Shown here one piece after another: positions 46,400-56,879 of a stretch of 64,000 nucleotides of DNA (position 1 is the first letter of the stretch; every line of letters begins with the position of its first letter). A program made the translations under genes and the position numbers. The stretch covers positions 8,129,681-8,193,680 of the forward strand of contig NW_022098062.1 of the NCBI RefSeq assembly GCF_002288925.2, read 5' to 3'. The notes under the pieces were generated by a model that was not told the origin of the DNA, did no database searches, and saw only the letters and a program-made list of their open reading frames with translations. This DNA comes from Delphinapterus leucas (Eukaryota > Chordata > Mammalia > Artiodactyla > Monodontidae).

Positions 46400-46892
46400 T
46401 GAGACAGGCTGGGACCTAGGACCTGGGACCCTTTGCTGCAGTGCTTGCACTTGGACAAACGTCTCCTCGAGCAAGAAAATACAAAGAAACTATAAGGGAC
46501 TAAAAATAACTGCTTGCATGCGCAGTTGGGGCAAATTCTGGATGAGATACAAAAAGGCCAAAAACCCCAACTGCCACTTCCGAAGAACTAGAGCAAAAAC
46601 GATGTCAGTAGCAAAAGCAGGGTACTGTACATGCCCCCTGTACTCAACACCACCAAAGGGTCCGCAAGCCACCTAAGCCTCCCCTCTGGCCCTACCCCTG
46701 GACACACCCCTACCCTCACCCCATATAAGAAACCCGCTCACCCTGCCTTGGGAGCGAGTAAGGGAACCTGTTACTTGTTTTTGCTCCCTCCTGCAGCTGC
46801 AGGAGCCCCAGTAGAGCCCTGCCTGAACTTCCTGTCTGGCCTCTAGTCAATTTCTATTGATTGGGGAAGGCCAAGAACCCTGGTGGGTATCA
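46400..46892 (+). mobile_element. Solo LTR of an endogenous retrovirus (ERV1/gammaretrovirus-like)
   Basis: Starts TGAGACAGG, ends GGTATCA, length 493 bp, and is flanked by the 4-bp duplication CATC at 46396-46399 and 46893-46896. That size is typical of class I ERVs. U3 carries 'TAAGGGACTAAAAATAACTGC' and 'AGTTGGGGCAAATTCTGGATGAGATAC', then a TATA box (ATATAAGA, 46723-46730). R/U5 has a perfect 18-bp palindrome (46788-46805), a degenerate polyadenylation signal AGTAGA (46810-46815), and 'CAATTTCTATTGATTGGGGAAGGCCAAGAACCCTGGTGGG', the U5 end type of ruminant and cetacean ERV1 LTRs. No internal viral genes follow, so the provirus was lost by LTR-LTR recombination. Confidence 0.85.
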
Positions 46893-46984
46893 CATCCAGC
46901 GTCAGCAGGTACAACATGGGCTCCAACTTTCCCAAGGAGAATCTTTGTCTCTTGGGTCCTCAGCCCTCCCACATACAGTCCAGC

Positions 46985-47290
46985 TTACACCCATCCTTCT
47001 TCTCAAGGCCTTTCCCATTACCTCCATCTCAGAAGAAAAACTGTCTCTCTCCCTCCTCCTCTCCAAGCCAATGCCCCCCGCCTGGCCTTCATCACAGCCC
47101 TCACTCCTTCAGTGATCAACTCTCACTTCTTCATCTTCAATCTCCCTCTGGTTTTTATATAAACCTTATCAAATCTCCCTAATTTAAAGTATACATATTT
47201 TTAAATTTCCCTCATTCCTACATCTCTTTATTTCCATTTCCTCCTCCCTCGCCCTAACTTCATCAGCTACCTCTCTTAAAACACATGTCA
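46985..47290 (+). pseudogene. L2 LINE ORF2 region relic, left part
   Basis: 'CTCCTCTCCAAGCCAATGCCCCCCGCCTGG' and the pyrimidine-rich sequence to 47290 match L2 upstream of its reverse-transcriptase core. The element continues after the SINE insertion. Overlapping frames of 84-101 codons here are relics or chance. Confidence 0.7.
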
Positions 47291-47640
47291 GGGCTTCCCT
47301 GGTGGCGCAGTGGTTAAGAGTCCGCCTGCCAATGCAGGGGACACGGGTTCAAGCCCTGGTCCGGGAAGGTCCTACATGCCGCGGAGCAACTAAGCCCGTG
47401 CGCCACAACTACTGAGCCTGCGCTCTAGAGCCCGCGAGCCACAACTACTGAGCCCACGTGCCACAACTACTGAAGTCCATGCGCCTAGAGCCCGTGTTCT
47501 GCAACAAGAGGAGCCACCGCCATGAGAAGCCCGAGCACCGCAAAGAAGAGTAGCCCCCGCTCACCACAACTAGAGAAAGCCCGCGCACAGCAACGAAGAC
47601 CCAACACAGCCAAAAAATAAATAAATTAAATAAATTTTAA
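47291..47640 (+). mobile_element. CHR-type SINE, long form, inserted in L2
   Basis: Begins 'GGGCTTCCCTGGTGGCGCAGTGGTTAAGAG' (A box) with B box 'GGGTTCAAGCCC'. It continues through the long body with three near-repeats of 'GCCACAACTACTGA', ends 'CGAAGACCCAACACAGCCAAAAAATAAATAAATTAAATAAATTTTAA'. Flanking 'TTAAAACACATGTC' and 'TTTAAAAAACGTGTC' look like a diverged target duplication. It is longer and older than the short-form copies nearby. Confidence 0.96.
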
Positions 47641-47649
47641 AAAACGTGT

Positions 47650-48960
47650 CTATTCTCCCACCTCCTATTCTGCACTCCCCATTTGCCCCAGCCACTGCCA
47701 TCTGGTTTCCACACTCACCCAGCACTAAAATTGTTAGGCCGAGCTCCCCTTTATATGCCTAAGTGCCGTGTCCACGAACAGCCTCCTTTATCTAACCTGA
47801 CCTCGCTGTAGCATTTGACAGTGTTTTTCCCTCCTTCTTAGAACTCTCTTCTCTCTTGGATCCCAAGACAAAAGTCTTTGCTGGTTTTCCTCAAAATCTG
47901 ACAGCTCCTTCTTCATTCCTGCCCCTGGTTCATCATCTTCTGTCTATCTTTAACTGTTAATGTTCCCTCAAGTTCTATCCTGGAACGCCTCTTCTCTCCT
48001 TACCCAGTGTATACATTCTTCTTAGGAGAGCTCATCATAGCCATGGCTCCACTGAGTACTGGAGAGGGCTGCTAGATACCTCCACCTGGACATGCCACAG
48101 CCATCTCAGAAGCTAAGCGCATCATCTTCGATCCCCAATCTTGTCCACCTTCTAAACTCTGTCTTGACTAGTGTACCTACCACTCAGCTAGGTGGCCAAG
48201 CCGGAACTTGATCTAGACTCGCCCTCTTCCCACTCCTCATTCAGTCATGAAATTCTACCCTCTTCGATATATCCTGAAAGCAACTCCCCCAAACTACACA
48301 TCAGATACCTTAGCTAAGGCCCTCGTAATCCCAGCTACTCCCCCTCAGCTTCTCCTTAAATGCTCTCTGACCTCTGGTTTCTAATCTCCCCAATCCATTC
48401 CACACACAGCCAGTTGGATTCTCCCCACCTGCTACTGACACCCTCCTTGGGATAAAGCTTCAGCTCCTCCTCAACCCTAAGTTGATCCTTCATGATCTGA
48501 CTCCCATGTACCTTCCCCAGCTTCGCCTTTTGCTGCATCCTCAAAGGCTTTTTCCCCCTGCCATGCCAAACGATTTGCAATTCCCAGAATCCCCCATGCT
48601 TTTCAGGCTTCCACATCTGTCCACATGTTATCTCTCTACCTGGAAAAACTCCTAATACCATCTGTATGGCTCTCTCCTACCAATCTTTCAAGTCCCAACT
48701 CAAGGGCCCCCTGAAAGTCTTTCCTGATGCTAAGTCTCCATACTGTGTGTAGGTACTCCTCCTTCTTCTGTAACACTCCCAAACGATGTCTATTATGGGT
48801 CTAAGCACGTAGCATTGTTATTTTCACTATCTCCTGCACAAGAACCTAAAATATAAATCTCTGAAGGAAAGAAACCCTATAAAATTCATCTTTGTAAATC
48901 TAGTACTTATCACGGTGTCCAGCACATAGTAGGGGATACACATACCCACACCCACACCCA
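47650..48960 (+). pseudogene. L2 LINE, ORF2 relic and 3' UTR, right part
   Basis: Continues the L2: 'GTAGCATTTGACAGTGTTTTTCCCTCCTTCTTAGAACTCTC' (the reverse-transcriptase AFD region) and 'CATGCCACAGCCATCTCAGAAGC' follow. Next come 'GTTGATCCTTCATGATCTGACTCCCATGTACC' and 'CTACCTGGAAAAACTCCTAATACC'. The 3' end is 'TCTCTGAAGGAAAGAAACC' and 'TAGTACTTATCACGGTGTCCAGCACATAGTAGG'. Stops and indels throughout. With the left part it spans nearly 2 kb of L2, long for this family. Confidence 0.88.
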
Positions 48961-48963
48961 CAC
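48941..48963. repeat. (CACACC)n short tandem repeat
   Basis: 'CACACCCACACCCACAC' hexamer-like array at the L2 3' tip. Confidence 0.85.
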
Positions 48964-49194
48964 AGATAGGCATGCAGCGTTTACTCAAAAGGCATTAAAA
49001 GGCTGAGGATAAAATTTATAGTCACATTAATTTTAACTCTTGGACAAACACTACACCCTATAGCTTCTTTATATTCACTATAGCACAGAGCCTTCCTGAG
49101 TTGAGTCATGGAGTAGGTTCCATTTGTCACGGGAAGTAAAGGTGGGAGATCTCACGATCTTGTTTCTTCTATAAAATGGTCAATTTCACTTGAA
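48964..49194. other. Unique non-coding sequence
   Basis: Nothing recognised. Confidence 0.5.
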
Positions 49195-49300
49195 AAATAC
49201 TGGCTGTGCACTAGACATCACAGATTCCCCTAAAGAGTTCACTCCTTCTGGGAGTTTACAGTCTCAGAATCTGTAGAATATATTTCAAGAAAAAGTTTGT
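49195..49300 (-). repeat. L2 LINE fragment, antisense
   Basis: 'TACTGGCTGTGCACTAGACATCACAGATTCCCCTAAAGAGTTCACTCCTTCTGGGAGTTTACAGTCTCAG' resembles the reversed L2 3' portion. Confidence 0.55.
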
Positions 49301-50253
49301 AGTAAGTTTTTGGTATACATGCATTTCTGTGCATCAGTATTCTTTAAAATGTCATAAAACGAATGGGACCACACATGAAAAATTTGCTTCCAAATGGAAT
49401 ATTCATTCCTTATGTTAAGTTTTGAAAGTGAATGCCAATGTCCTTCTGCTATCTCTCAGTTTTGCTGGTTATTAGGCTTCAAATCACCGTCATTGGGCAA
49501 GCAGTGAACATGCAATCATTATTTCATATTTTTCTTTCTCCTTCTCTATCATCTTTAAATCCACAATATCTCAATCCAACTGATGTCAGTAAATCCAGCC
49601 TGTCCCAACTTTTCTCTAAAACTCTTAAAACTATTTGAATGAGGTGTTGAGCAGCTGTCAGTTATGGATTTGAAAATAAAAAAGAGCCTGAAAATTGTAT
49701 GTCAGTATAAAAAGATTAGGTGAAGCAATTCAGAATGTTTAAGAACTTTAAATCAGGTTAAAAGCAGTTACTATGGCCAGATCTCATGAAACTCCACTTA
49801 AGAGTCGCATTAACCTGGCAGTCAAAACTATTTAAAATGAAGAATGTTTTTTTCGCATTTCACTCACTTTCGGCATCAACCAAAAAAAAAAAAGAAAAGA
49901 TAACAATGTGAATTGGCATACGGCAGTACAGTCATGTAACAGTAACCTCCAAGATTTAGCTTTCTAAGGACAAAGCTAGAGCTATTAATCTGTGCACTAG
50001 ATGAGCTATATCCCTCTAGGGCCAAAAGGGATAATTCTTCAAATGAAGAAAGAAAAATTAAGATATTCTAGAAGCTTTTAGGTATGAAAAGCAAGAGAGA
50101 GTAGAGAAAAATGCACAATTTGGAGACCCACAGTAGCTGAGTCCAAGATTCAATACAAATCTACTGAATTTGGCATGAAGTCAACACCCTCACCCAACCC
50201 CTCTTCCAATAATGATAAGCATGAGAATTTGGCTTCTTACTTTTTAGTCTAGA
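49301..50253. other. Unique non-coding sequence
   Basis: No gene or repeat recognised apart from an A-run at 49882-49893. Confidence 0.5.
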
Positions 50254-50453
50254 GCTATGCTGTCCAACATGGTAGCCACTAGCCATATGGGGCTATTTAA
50301 ATTTAAGTTAATTAAAATTAAAGAGAATTAAAAATTCAGCTCCTCAGTTACACAAACCACATTTCAAGCACTCAATAGTCACATATGGCTAGTGGCTACA
50401 CTACTGGATGGCACAGATACAGAATCCTTCCATCATCACAGAAAGGTCTACTG
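50254..50453 (-). mobile_element. Non-autonomous DNA transposon (hAT-like MER) with inverted arms
   Basis: Left arm 'GCTGTCCAACATGGTAGCCACTAGCCATATGGGGCT' (from 50259) and right arm 'AGTCACATATGGCTAGTGGCTACACTACTGGATGGCACAG' (to 50416) are inverted copies sharing the exact 15-mer AGCCACTAGCCATAT. The body has 'TTTAAATTTAAGTTAATTAAAATTAAAGAGAATTAAAAATTCAG' and an outer 'CCTTCCATCATCACAGAAAGGTCTACTG'. This is a very common mammalian MER element. I am sure of the class but not of the catalogue name. Confidence 0.85.
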
Positions 50454-51139
50454 AAAAGCACTGGAGACACATGGCTGGAAAGTGTCAGCGCTCCACTGCT
50501 CAACTGAGTTCCATTCTGATCGTTCTACCTATAGGAGGAGACTTGTCAGGTCCTAAAGGTAATGTGCAAAAATTCCACAAGGATTTACCTTTTACGTGGA
50601 AGAGTTAAGGAAATGCAGACTACAACTCAGCAGACTGCCATATTGGCCTGAGCTACACTCACACTAGTCAAATGTAAATCAAAATGCTCCCACACATCAA
50701 TTTAATTCGTGACCCCCTGCTGACTAACATGCACTAAGGAACCATGCCCAGTCCTTCTGGACTTCACGCAGCTTGTTGAAAGCCAGGGTAGCAAACATTC
50801 ATCTACCTAAAAAAATAGGAGTTGCCGTTAAGCTGACCTAGATTCTTCCTGCCATCCTGAAAGGGCTTCCCGCCCTGCACTAGGATTTCTTTTTGTTCTC
50901 TGATGGTGGTTGTTAAAGAAGCACACTTCCAGAAAAACAGCTTCCATCCATCCTGCCTCCATGCTTAAGCCTGCCAAAGCTGTCATTCATTACGTGAAAT
51001 ACAAGGACAACTGTGAGGTTCGTTAATGTGCTTTTTATTCAACATCAACCTCTAGAATCGTAATTAAACCTTCTAAGTCCTACGGACAGACTGAACAGGC
51101 TCTCACAGTCCCCTATACAATGAGTGGTAAGGGACAGTG
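50454..51139. other. Unique non-coding sequence
   Basis: No gene or repeat recognised. Confidence 0.5.
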
Positions 51140-51290
51140 TGGTGTACCAGTGTGCTACAATGAGAACCAGACTCACTGGAGTACTTCCAGTCCAAAAACC
51201 TGGAATCGGGAATCAAATAAGTGTTCCAACAGCCTAGCTGTGTGACTGGCTAAGTTACCTAATTTCATTCTTATACAACCTCCTCCCCAG
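51140..51290 (+). repeat. MIR SINE (diverged)
   Basis: 'GGTGTACCAGTGTGCTACAATGAGAACCAGACTCACTGGAG', 'CCAACAGCCTAGCTGTGTGACTGGCTAAGTTACCTAATTTC' fits a diverged MIR 5' half and core. Confidence 0.65.
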
Positions 51291-51339
51291 AGTTCATTCA
51301 CTTTCAAGACAATCCTTACTGCTTCAAGACTCTTCAGCA

Positions 51340-51464
51340 ACTTAGTTAACAGACTTCCAACCCACATCAACCCCGCCTACAACTCCTTCCCCCTTCCACA
51401 GCATTAATCTCCAGTCCTCTGATTAGTCCTGACTAGTTCATCACAGTTCCTTATCCTGTCCGCT
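51340..51464 (+). repeat. Probable L2 LINE fragment left of SINE
   Basis: Pyrimidine-rich 'CCTACAACTCCTTCCCCCTTCCACAGCATTAATCTCCAG' resembles L2 upstream of its 3' tip, which resumes after the SINE at 51716. Confidence 0.4.
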
Positions 51465-51481
51465 AAAAACAGACCTCCCTT

Positions 51482-51698
51482 GGGCTTCCCTGGTGGCACA
51501 GTGGTTGGGAGTCCGCCTGCCGATGCAGGGGACACGGGCTCGTGCCCCGGTCTGGGAGGATCCCACATGCCGCGGAGCGGCTGGGCCCGTGAGCCATGGC
51601 CGCTGAGCCTGCGCATCCGGGGCCTGTGCTCCGCAACCGGAGAGGCCACAACAGTGAGAGGCCTGCGTACCACAAAAAAATAAAAAATTAAAAAAATT
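51482..51698 (+). mobile_element. CHR-type SINE, short form, with target duplication
   Basis: Full copy from 'GGGCTTCCCTGGTGGCACAGTGGTTGGGAG' to an A-rich tail with TAAAAAATT interruptions. AAAAACAGACCTCCCTT (51465-51481) and AAAAACAAACCTCCCTT (51699-51715) are a 17-bp target duplication with one mismatch. Its B box has a change (GGGCTCGTGCC), which would weaken pol III transcription. It is more diverged than the 44925 and 55956 copies. Open frames of 67-100 codons across it are SINE artefacts. Confidence 0.97.
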
Positions 51699-51715
51699 AA
51701 AAACAAACCTCCCTT

Positions 51716-51840
51716 AAGGTTCTACCTCTATGACCCTCTTCAGGATCCCTCATACACTCCTCTCCAGCACCTAACACAATGGCACACATCGGGCATCTCA
51801 GTACATGTGTATCAAATAAGTAACTGAATCAATGCCTCAT
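51716..51840 (+). repeat. L2 LINE 3' end
   Basis: 'GTTCTACCTCTATGACCCTCTTCAGG', 'CTCCAGCACCTAACACAATGGCACACATCGGGCATCTCAGTACATGTGTATCAAATAAG' corresponds to an L2 3' tip. Confidence 0.6.
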
Positions 51841-52590
51841 GTAGAATCAGCTATGAACTCTTTACAGATGACTTTCAAATCTGTATCTCTAGCTCTACTC
51901 TCAGCCTCTCTCCTAAACTCGAGTATCACATTTCAAATGACCTTCTGAACACTTCTACTATGTTCTAATGGTAGCTCAAGTTTAACATGTCCAAAACCAA
52001 GCTCACTGTCTTCCCTTACTAAGCCCACCATGATATTGATTTCTGTTCATTGGAACAGCCCCTCTCCTAAGCCGCTCAAGTTCCAAACCAAAGCCTGCCT
52101 TCGTTTCTAGTCTTTATTTTCCCTCAATCCCCATTCTCCAGTCAATTCCACCTCCATTCTTCCTCCACTGCCCTAATTCAAGTTTTCATAAAGTCATACC
52201 TGAACTATTATACCCCTAACCGATCTCTCATTTCTAATCTGATCACAAACCATTGCCAGATTCATAGTCCTAGAGCACCAATCTGACATTACTTCCCTGT
52301 TCAAAATCCCTTCAATAGTTCCCAATGACATCCAGAATTAAATCTAAATTTGGCTTTCAAAGTTTTTCCACAATCTGGCCCCCAGTTATCTTTTGCTAAT
52401 CCCATCTCTCACATGCCATTTTAGCTTTCCTACCTGTAAGCCTTTACTCATGTGGTTCTCCTTCAACCTGGAATGTCCTCTCTCCTCACCTCTTTCTGGG
52501 TGGAAATCTTCCCTGTGTTTTCGAGACTTCATTTAAATGAAAAGCCTTCTACACTCCAACTCCATGTTAGCTCCCTTCTTTATATCCCTC
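51841..52590 (+). pseudogene. L2 LINE ORF2 relic (C-terminal half)
   Basis: 'CTTTACAGATGACTTTCAAATCTGTATCTCTAGCTC', 'AGTTTAACATGTCCAAAACCAAGCTCACTGTCTTCCC', 'CTTCAATAGTTCCCAATGACATCCAGAATTAAATC', 'CAATCTGGCCCCCAGTTATC' and 'CAACCTGGAATGTCCTCTC' follow L2 ORF2 3' of its reverse-transcriptase motif. Multiple stops make it a relic. It is a separate insertion from the L2 3' tip just to its left. Confidence 0.88.
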
Positions 52591-55286
52591 TGATAGAAAG
52601 ACAGAGATGACAGTGATCTGAAATCTCAGCTCCTTATCCAGTCCTCTGCTGTGGGCACAGTCACACCTTCGGGGACCCCAAAGACAATATGAGGAAAGGA
52701 AAGATGAGGTAGATGAGCATTCCTTGTTACTGCCTATGACTTTGGCCTCAGCACGGATGTGATCTCAGGAACCAGGGCTCATTCTCTCCAGCCTTGTTGT
52801 TTTGAACCTGAAGGACTCATTCTGTTTAGATCTGTGGTTTTCAAACCTTTTTTTAAAAGAGTATAACACTTTTTCAAAGGGCCTCCTATAGAGATCCAAC
52901 GTATAAATGTGGAACTTATCTTGCTGAAATGGTACAGTGCTCTGGGAACTAGCACCAGATAAATGTTATTAAATGAATTTAACTCTCATCAGTTATTCCA
53001 TTATAAGTAGATTATATATTCATCTTTTTTTTTTTAGTCTATCCTTTTCTTCCTCCTTTAGTTCATGGAAAGTTCAGGCCAAAATCTTGAAGGTGATGAC
53101 CTCATTTAAAAATATCCTAAGACCTTGAAAAATATTCTATTAAAGCATAATTCTGTATGCACTCACCTTATGAAACAAGGATAAAGGGATGTCATCATGG
53201 CTAAATTAATATAAAACTGAAACATCATTTTTGGTTAACAAAATAAAGGTGAAGAAAAGTTCTGCTACTTCTTTAGCCTGAAATTCTTTTTGCACCAGAT
53301 TCATGCTATTGCATGAATGGAATACAATGCTGGAGGAATAACATTTCAAGAGGAAAAGAAGACTGAACATGGTGGTTATCTAAAGAATCATCAACTTGTT
53401 TGCATGCAAATGGCCAGAATAATGAAATAAGCAATGCTGCCAACAGGACCTAGAAGCAATTGTTTTTAACTAGAATGCTTGAAGCATTAGCCACCTAATT
53501 CTAGAAGAAACTGACTTACTAATCTTTTCCTTTTCTTGGATAATACCAATCATATATTATATATTAACACACTGACAAAATGTGTATTTCAAAGATATAA
53601 TTTTTTGTGAACATCGCTATCACATCATTATTTACTTGACAGTAGGTCACACTGATAAAGATATATTTACCAAGATTTATAGTGGAAAGGAAGGGTTTAA
53701 TTCCTCTGCCTTGAAGATTTCTTAAGAAGTCAATCTCTGAAAAAGCGTCTACCAAGAAAGAGAAGATGGCACATGGCACAAAATCAAGGAAGATATGTCA
53801 TTCCACTCAAAACCTCAACTAATTGCAATAATCCACACACGATGCCTAAGAAATGCAGGCTGTGTAACCTAAGACAATAGAGAGCTGTATAGCTACAAGG
53901 GAAGCATCGATAAAATGCTATGATTCCCCATAATTTAAAGCACCAAACACAGCCTAGGCTGGATGCATGCCTTAGGCAGGGAGAAGAGAAGTCTAAATGG
54001 ATGGATGTGAATATGAAGGAAACACTTTAGAAATAGGCCATAAAGACAAGTTATGATAGGTCCTCCTCCCCTCCCAATACTGTCAGGTAGTTAAGAGTTA
54101 TTGAGCAGACATCACTTATGACAGTGAGAAAAAGGCTAGCCACCCCTCCCCTTCAAAAACGCCTCGACAAGGTCAGATTTATCAGTGTCACAAATGCATT
54201 TACAAAATATTACAGCAATAAACTCTGGTTAGAGTGGGTTCCACCTCTATATTCACAGGAAAGAACAAACTCCAAACTTCTCCTAAATTAAAAGGTAACA
54301 TTAGCAAACTCTCTCTCCCTCCGCCTGCATATGAAATCTCTCCCACCTTCCATGGAAGAACAACAGGAAATCTTCTTTCTGTTTAAAACTAGATCAGTTG
54401 TAGGCAATTAACTTTATAAGCTTAGTTTTGCCACAGTCTTATTTAGCACCAACTATCCAGTCACACAAATAGTGGAAGCATCTCCACAAAACAGACTGCC
54501 CTACCCATCTCATTTTTTTAAAACACAGCAACAAGCCATTTCTCATGTTTGATCCAACAACTGTGATCTATTTTTTGATCCTGAAGCCACAGACTCCACA
54601 TATATCTTTATTACTGTACAAGGAAAACTGTTACCCTGAGGTTTAAATTTTCCTATGTGTACCATGCCTCTCCTGAGAATATATCCGTTTTAAGACAAGG
54701 CTCTCATGAAAACTGAGGGGAAGAGGGGCAGATGACCTCAGAGAGAAGTTTCTTGGTTTGTTGCTTCAACTCTAACGTGCCAGTACGGCCCTAGCAATGA
54801 CACAAAGTCCAGCCATACCAGGACTGTACAGTGATTAAGTAAATGGAAAGAGGTTCTCTTACTTACTGGTATCTAAATCTCTCCAACGACTACCCAACAA
54901 CCAAGTATGATCAAACACGCTAGAAGTCAGTCCTTCAGGCTATGAAAACATCAGATAGTGACAGCCCTTCATCCATTAAGAGAGAACAAACAAAGTTTAC
55001 TAAGAATTACAGTTCTAAAAGCTGATAACTAGACAACCACTAAATTAAATTCATACACAAAGGCCTCGTGCAAATTCTAAACCCCAACTACCAGTATTCA
55101 TGACAAATGAGAAAAGATAGGCTATATACGTATTGGAAATCAGATTGTGTAACAGGAAAATGGTGAGTGAATAAACGACCTTTGGAGTGATGCATCTTTA
55201 TACTGCTTTTCAAGACTGAATTATCATCACCATGTTCTCTGTTCACATTTATGCTGATGATTTCATGGGCAGTGGAGACTAATTTC
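52591..55286. other. Mostly unique non-coding sequence
   Basis: No gene found. 'CTGTGGTTTTCAAACCTTTTTTTAAAAGAG' at about 52833 looks like a hAT terminus, but I found no convincing partner end. A T-run occurs at 53025-53034. Confidence 0.5.
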
Positions 55287-55880
55287 CAATTCATTCATTG
55301 CTTTAACAAATGCTTACTGAACACATACTATGTGTAGGGCATTAACTTCATGCTGTTAAGGATACAAAGATGAATAAGCAGTAGTCCCTCCTGCAGAAAG
55401 GCTAGGAGACACCTACCTATGGACACATGTCAACATATGATAATGTAAGAAGTGTTAAATATCATGCGATGGCTAGAGAAATTGTAAAAGAAGTTGAAAG
55501 GAAAATATTACATTCAGGCTGGAAAGTACATTAAGATTTGAAAAAGAAGCACTGGACTTGGGTCTTATGTACGCACAGGATTGAAACATGCTGATATAGA
55601 AGACCAGAGGATGGGGCATTTCTGTTGGTGAAAACAAGTTTGACAAGTACGAAATGCACAGGTATAGAGAGGGAACCTGGGGTAATTTGGAGAAAGATGT
55701 TTAACAGGAAGAAAGAAGATAAGTCTGGGAAAGCCCCTAAGGAAGTACAGAAGAGGGGCACAAAGAAAAGGCACCTAACCCACCTGAGAGGTCATGTAAG
55801 TTTCCTTGAGAAATTGGGAGCTGGATCTCGAAAGATATGTAGGAATCAGCCATCTAGATAAGCATGCTTCAGGAGGAGGA
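55287..55880 (-). repeat. L2 LINE, antisense
   Basis: Starts 'CAATTCATTCATTGCTTTAACAAATGCTTACTGAACACATACTATGTGTAGGGCATTAACTTCATGCTGTTAAGGATACAAAGATGAATAAG', a clear reversed L2 3' terminus. It continues with purine-rich L2 antisense sequence to 'GAAAGATATGTAGGAATCAGCCATCTAGATAAGCATGC'. Frames here are not genes. Confidence 0.85.
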
Positions 55881-55955
55881 GGTGACATACAAAAAGGCTG
55901 AGAGAGCGTGGCGTATCTACGACACATTTACTTTGGCTAAGTAAAGAACACGGTG

Positions 55956-56164
55956 GGGCTTCCCTGGTGGCGCAGTGGTTGAGAATCCGCCTGCCGATGC
56001 AAGGGACACGGGTTCGTGCCCCGGTCCGGGAAGATCCCACATGCCGCGGAGCGGCTGGGTCCGTGAGCCATGGCCGCTGAGCCTGCGCGTCCGGAGCCTG
56101 TGCTCCGCAACGGGAGAGGCCACAACAGTGAGAGGCCCGCGTACCGCCAAAAAAAAAAAAAAAG
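55956..56164 (+). mobile_element. CHR-type SINE, short form, full length
   Basis: Complete, low-divergence copy with A box TGGCGCAGTGG, B box GGGTTCGTGCC, the 'CCGCGGAGCGGCTGGG' body and a pure A-tail to 56163. No convincing target duplication could be read. The 172-codon minus-strand frame (55846-56364) and others across it are built from SINE sequence. Confidence 0.97.
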
Positions 56165-56810
56165 ACATTATAGGCAGATGTTAACACGGTATTTGGAAAA
56201 GTATGAAAACAGAGAACACTACCTATTATTTTTTCAAAGGAAAAATTGGAAAGATACATGAGAAAGGAGTGAAATTGGCTACTACAGGAAGGTGGGTGGG
56301 AATGGGCCAGGAAGTACAGGGAAGGGAGTGACACTTCTTTACATAGTTTTGATTTTTGAGCCATGGTAATGATTTACATGTTCGACATATAAACTTAAAT
56401 CAACAAGGATAGGTAAAACACTAAAACTGAATAGAAACAGAAATTAATGATCCTTAGTATACATCTCACTGATAACACACACACACAAGGCACTAATTTG
56501 TGAACTTATGAACACAGTACTCTGACCGTCAACCTTCACTGGATCTATTTTAAAGGCAAAAAAGAATGGCAAAAATCTTGAGCTTCACTTCACAGTTTTG
56601 TTGTCTACAGTATTCTCTATGGAGTAATTCCAAATCTATTTTTTGCATTAATTATAAGACACTGATATGGCTGGGAATCAAGGTTCTCACTGTGGGGGAA
56701 AAAAGTACAAATAAGGAATGAGAAAAGGGGAGAAAGAACCTTAGTTTTACAATAGAATTGAAGACATCAGTATGAAATCATGATTTAAGTGAATAAGTAT
56801 AAATTCTAAA
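56165..56810. other. Unique non-coding sequence
   Basis: No gene or repeat beyond a short (AC)n near 56477. Confidence 0.5.
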
Positions 56811-56873
56811 TGTATTCAGATATATATAAATATAAATAAATTTATTTATATAATAATAAATATACATGTAATC
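56811..56873. repeat. AT-rich low-complexity tract
   Basis: Interleaved ATATAA, TAAATA and TTTATATAA words. Confidence 0.85.
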
Positions 56874-56879
56874 TCCTAG

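Noticed and set aside
46857..47182. Three overlapping plus-strand frames of 84-101 codons
   Set aside because: They lie in the end of the LTR and the L2 relic; pyrimidine-rich DNA lacks stops in several frames at once.
52833..52990. hAT transposon suggested by GTGGTTTTCAAACC terminus
   Set aside because: No matching inverted end was found within a few hundred bases, so it was not called as a feature.
55846..56364. 172-codon minus-strand frame
   Set aside because: Its centre is a reverse-translated CHR SINE (55956-56164), with L2 sequence on one side and unique sequence on the other.
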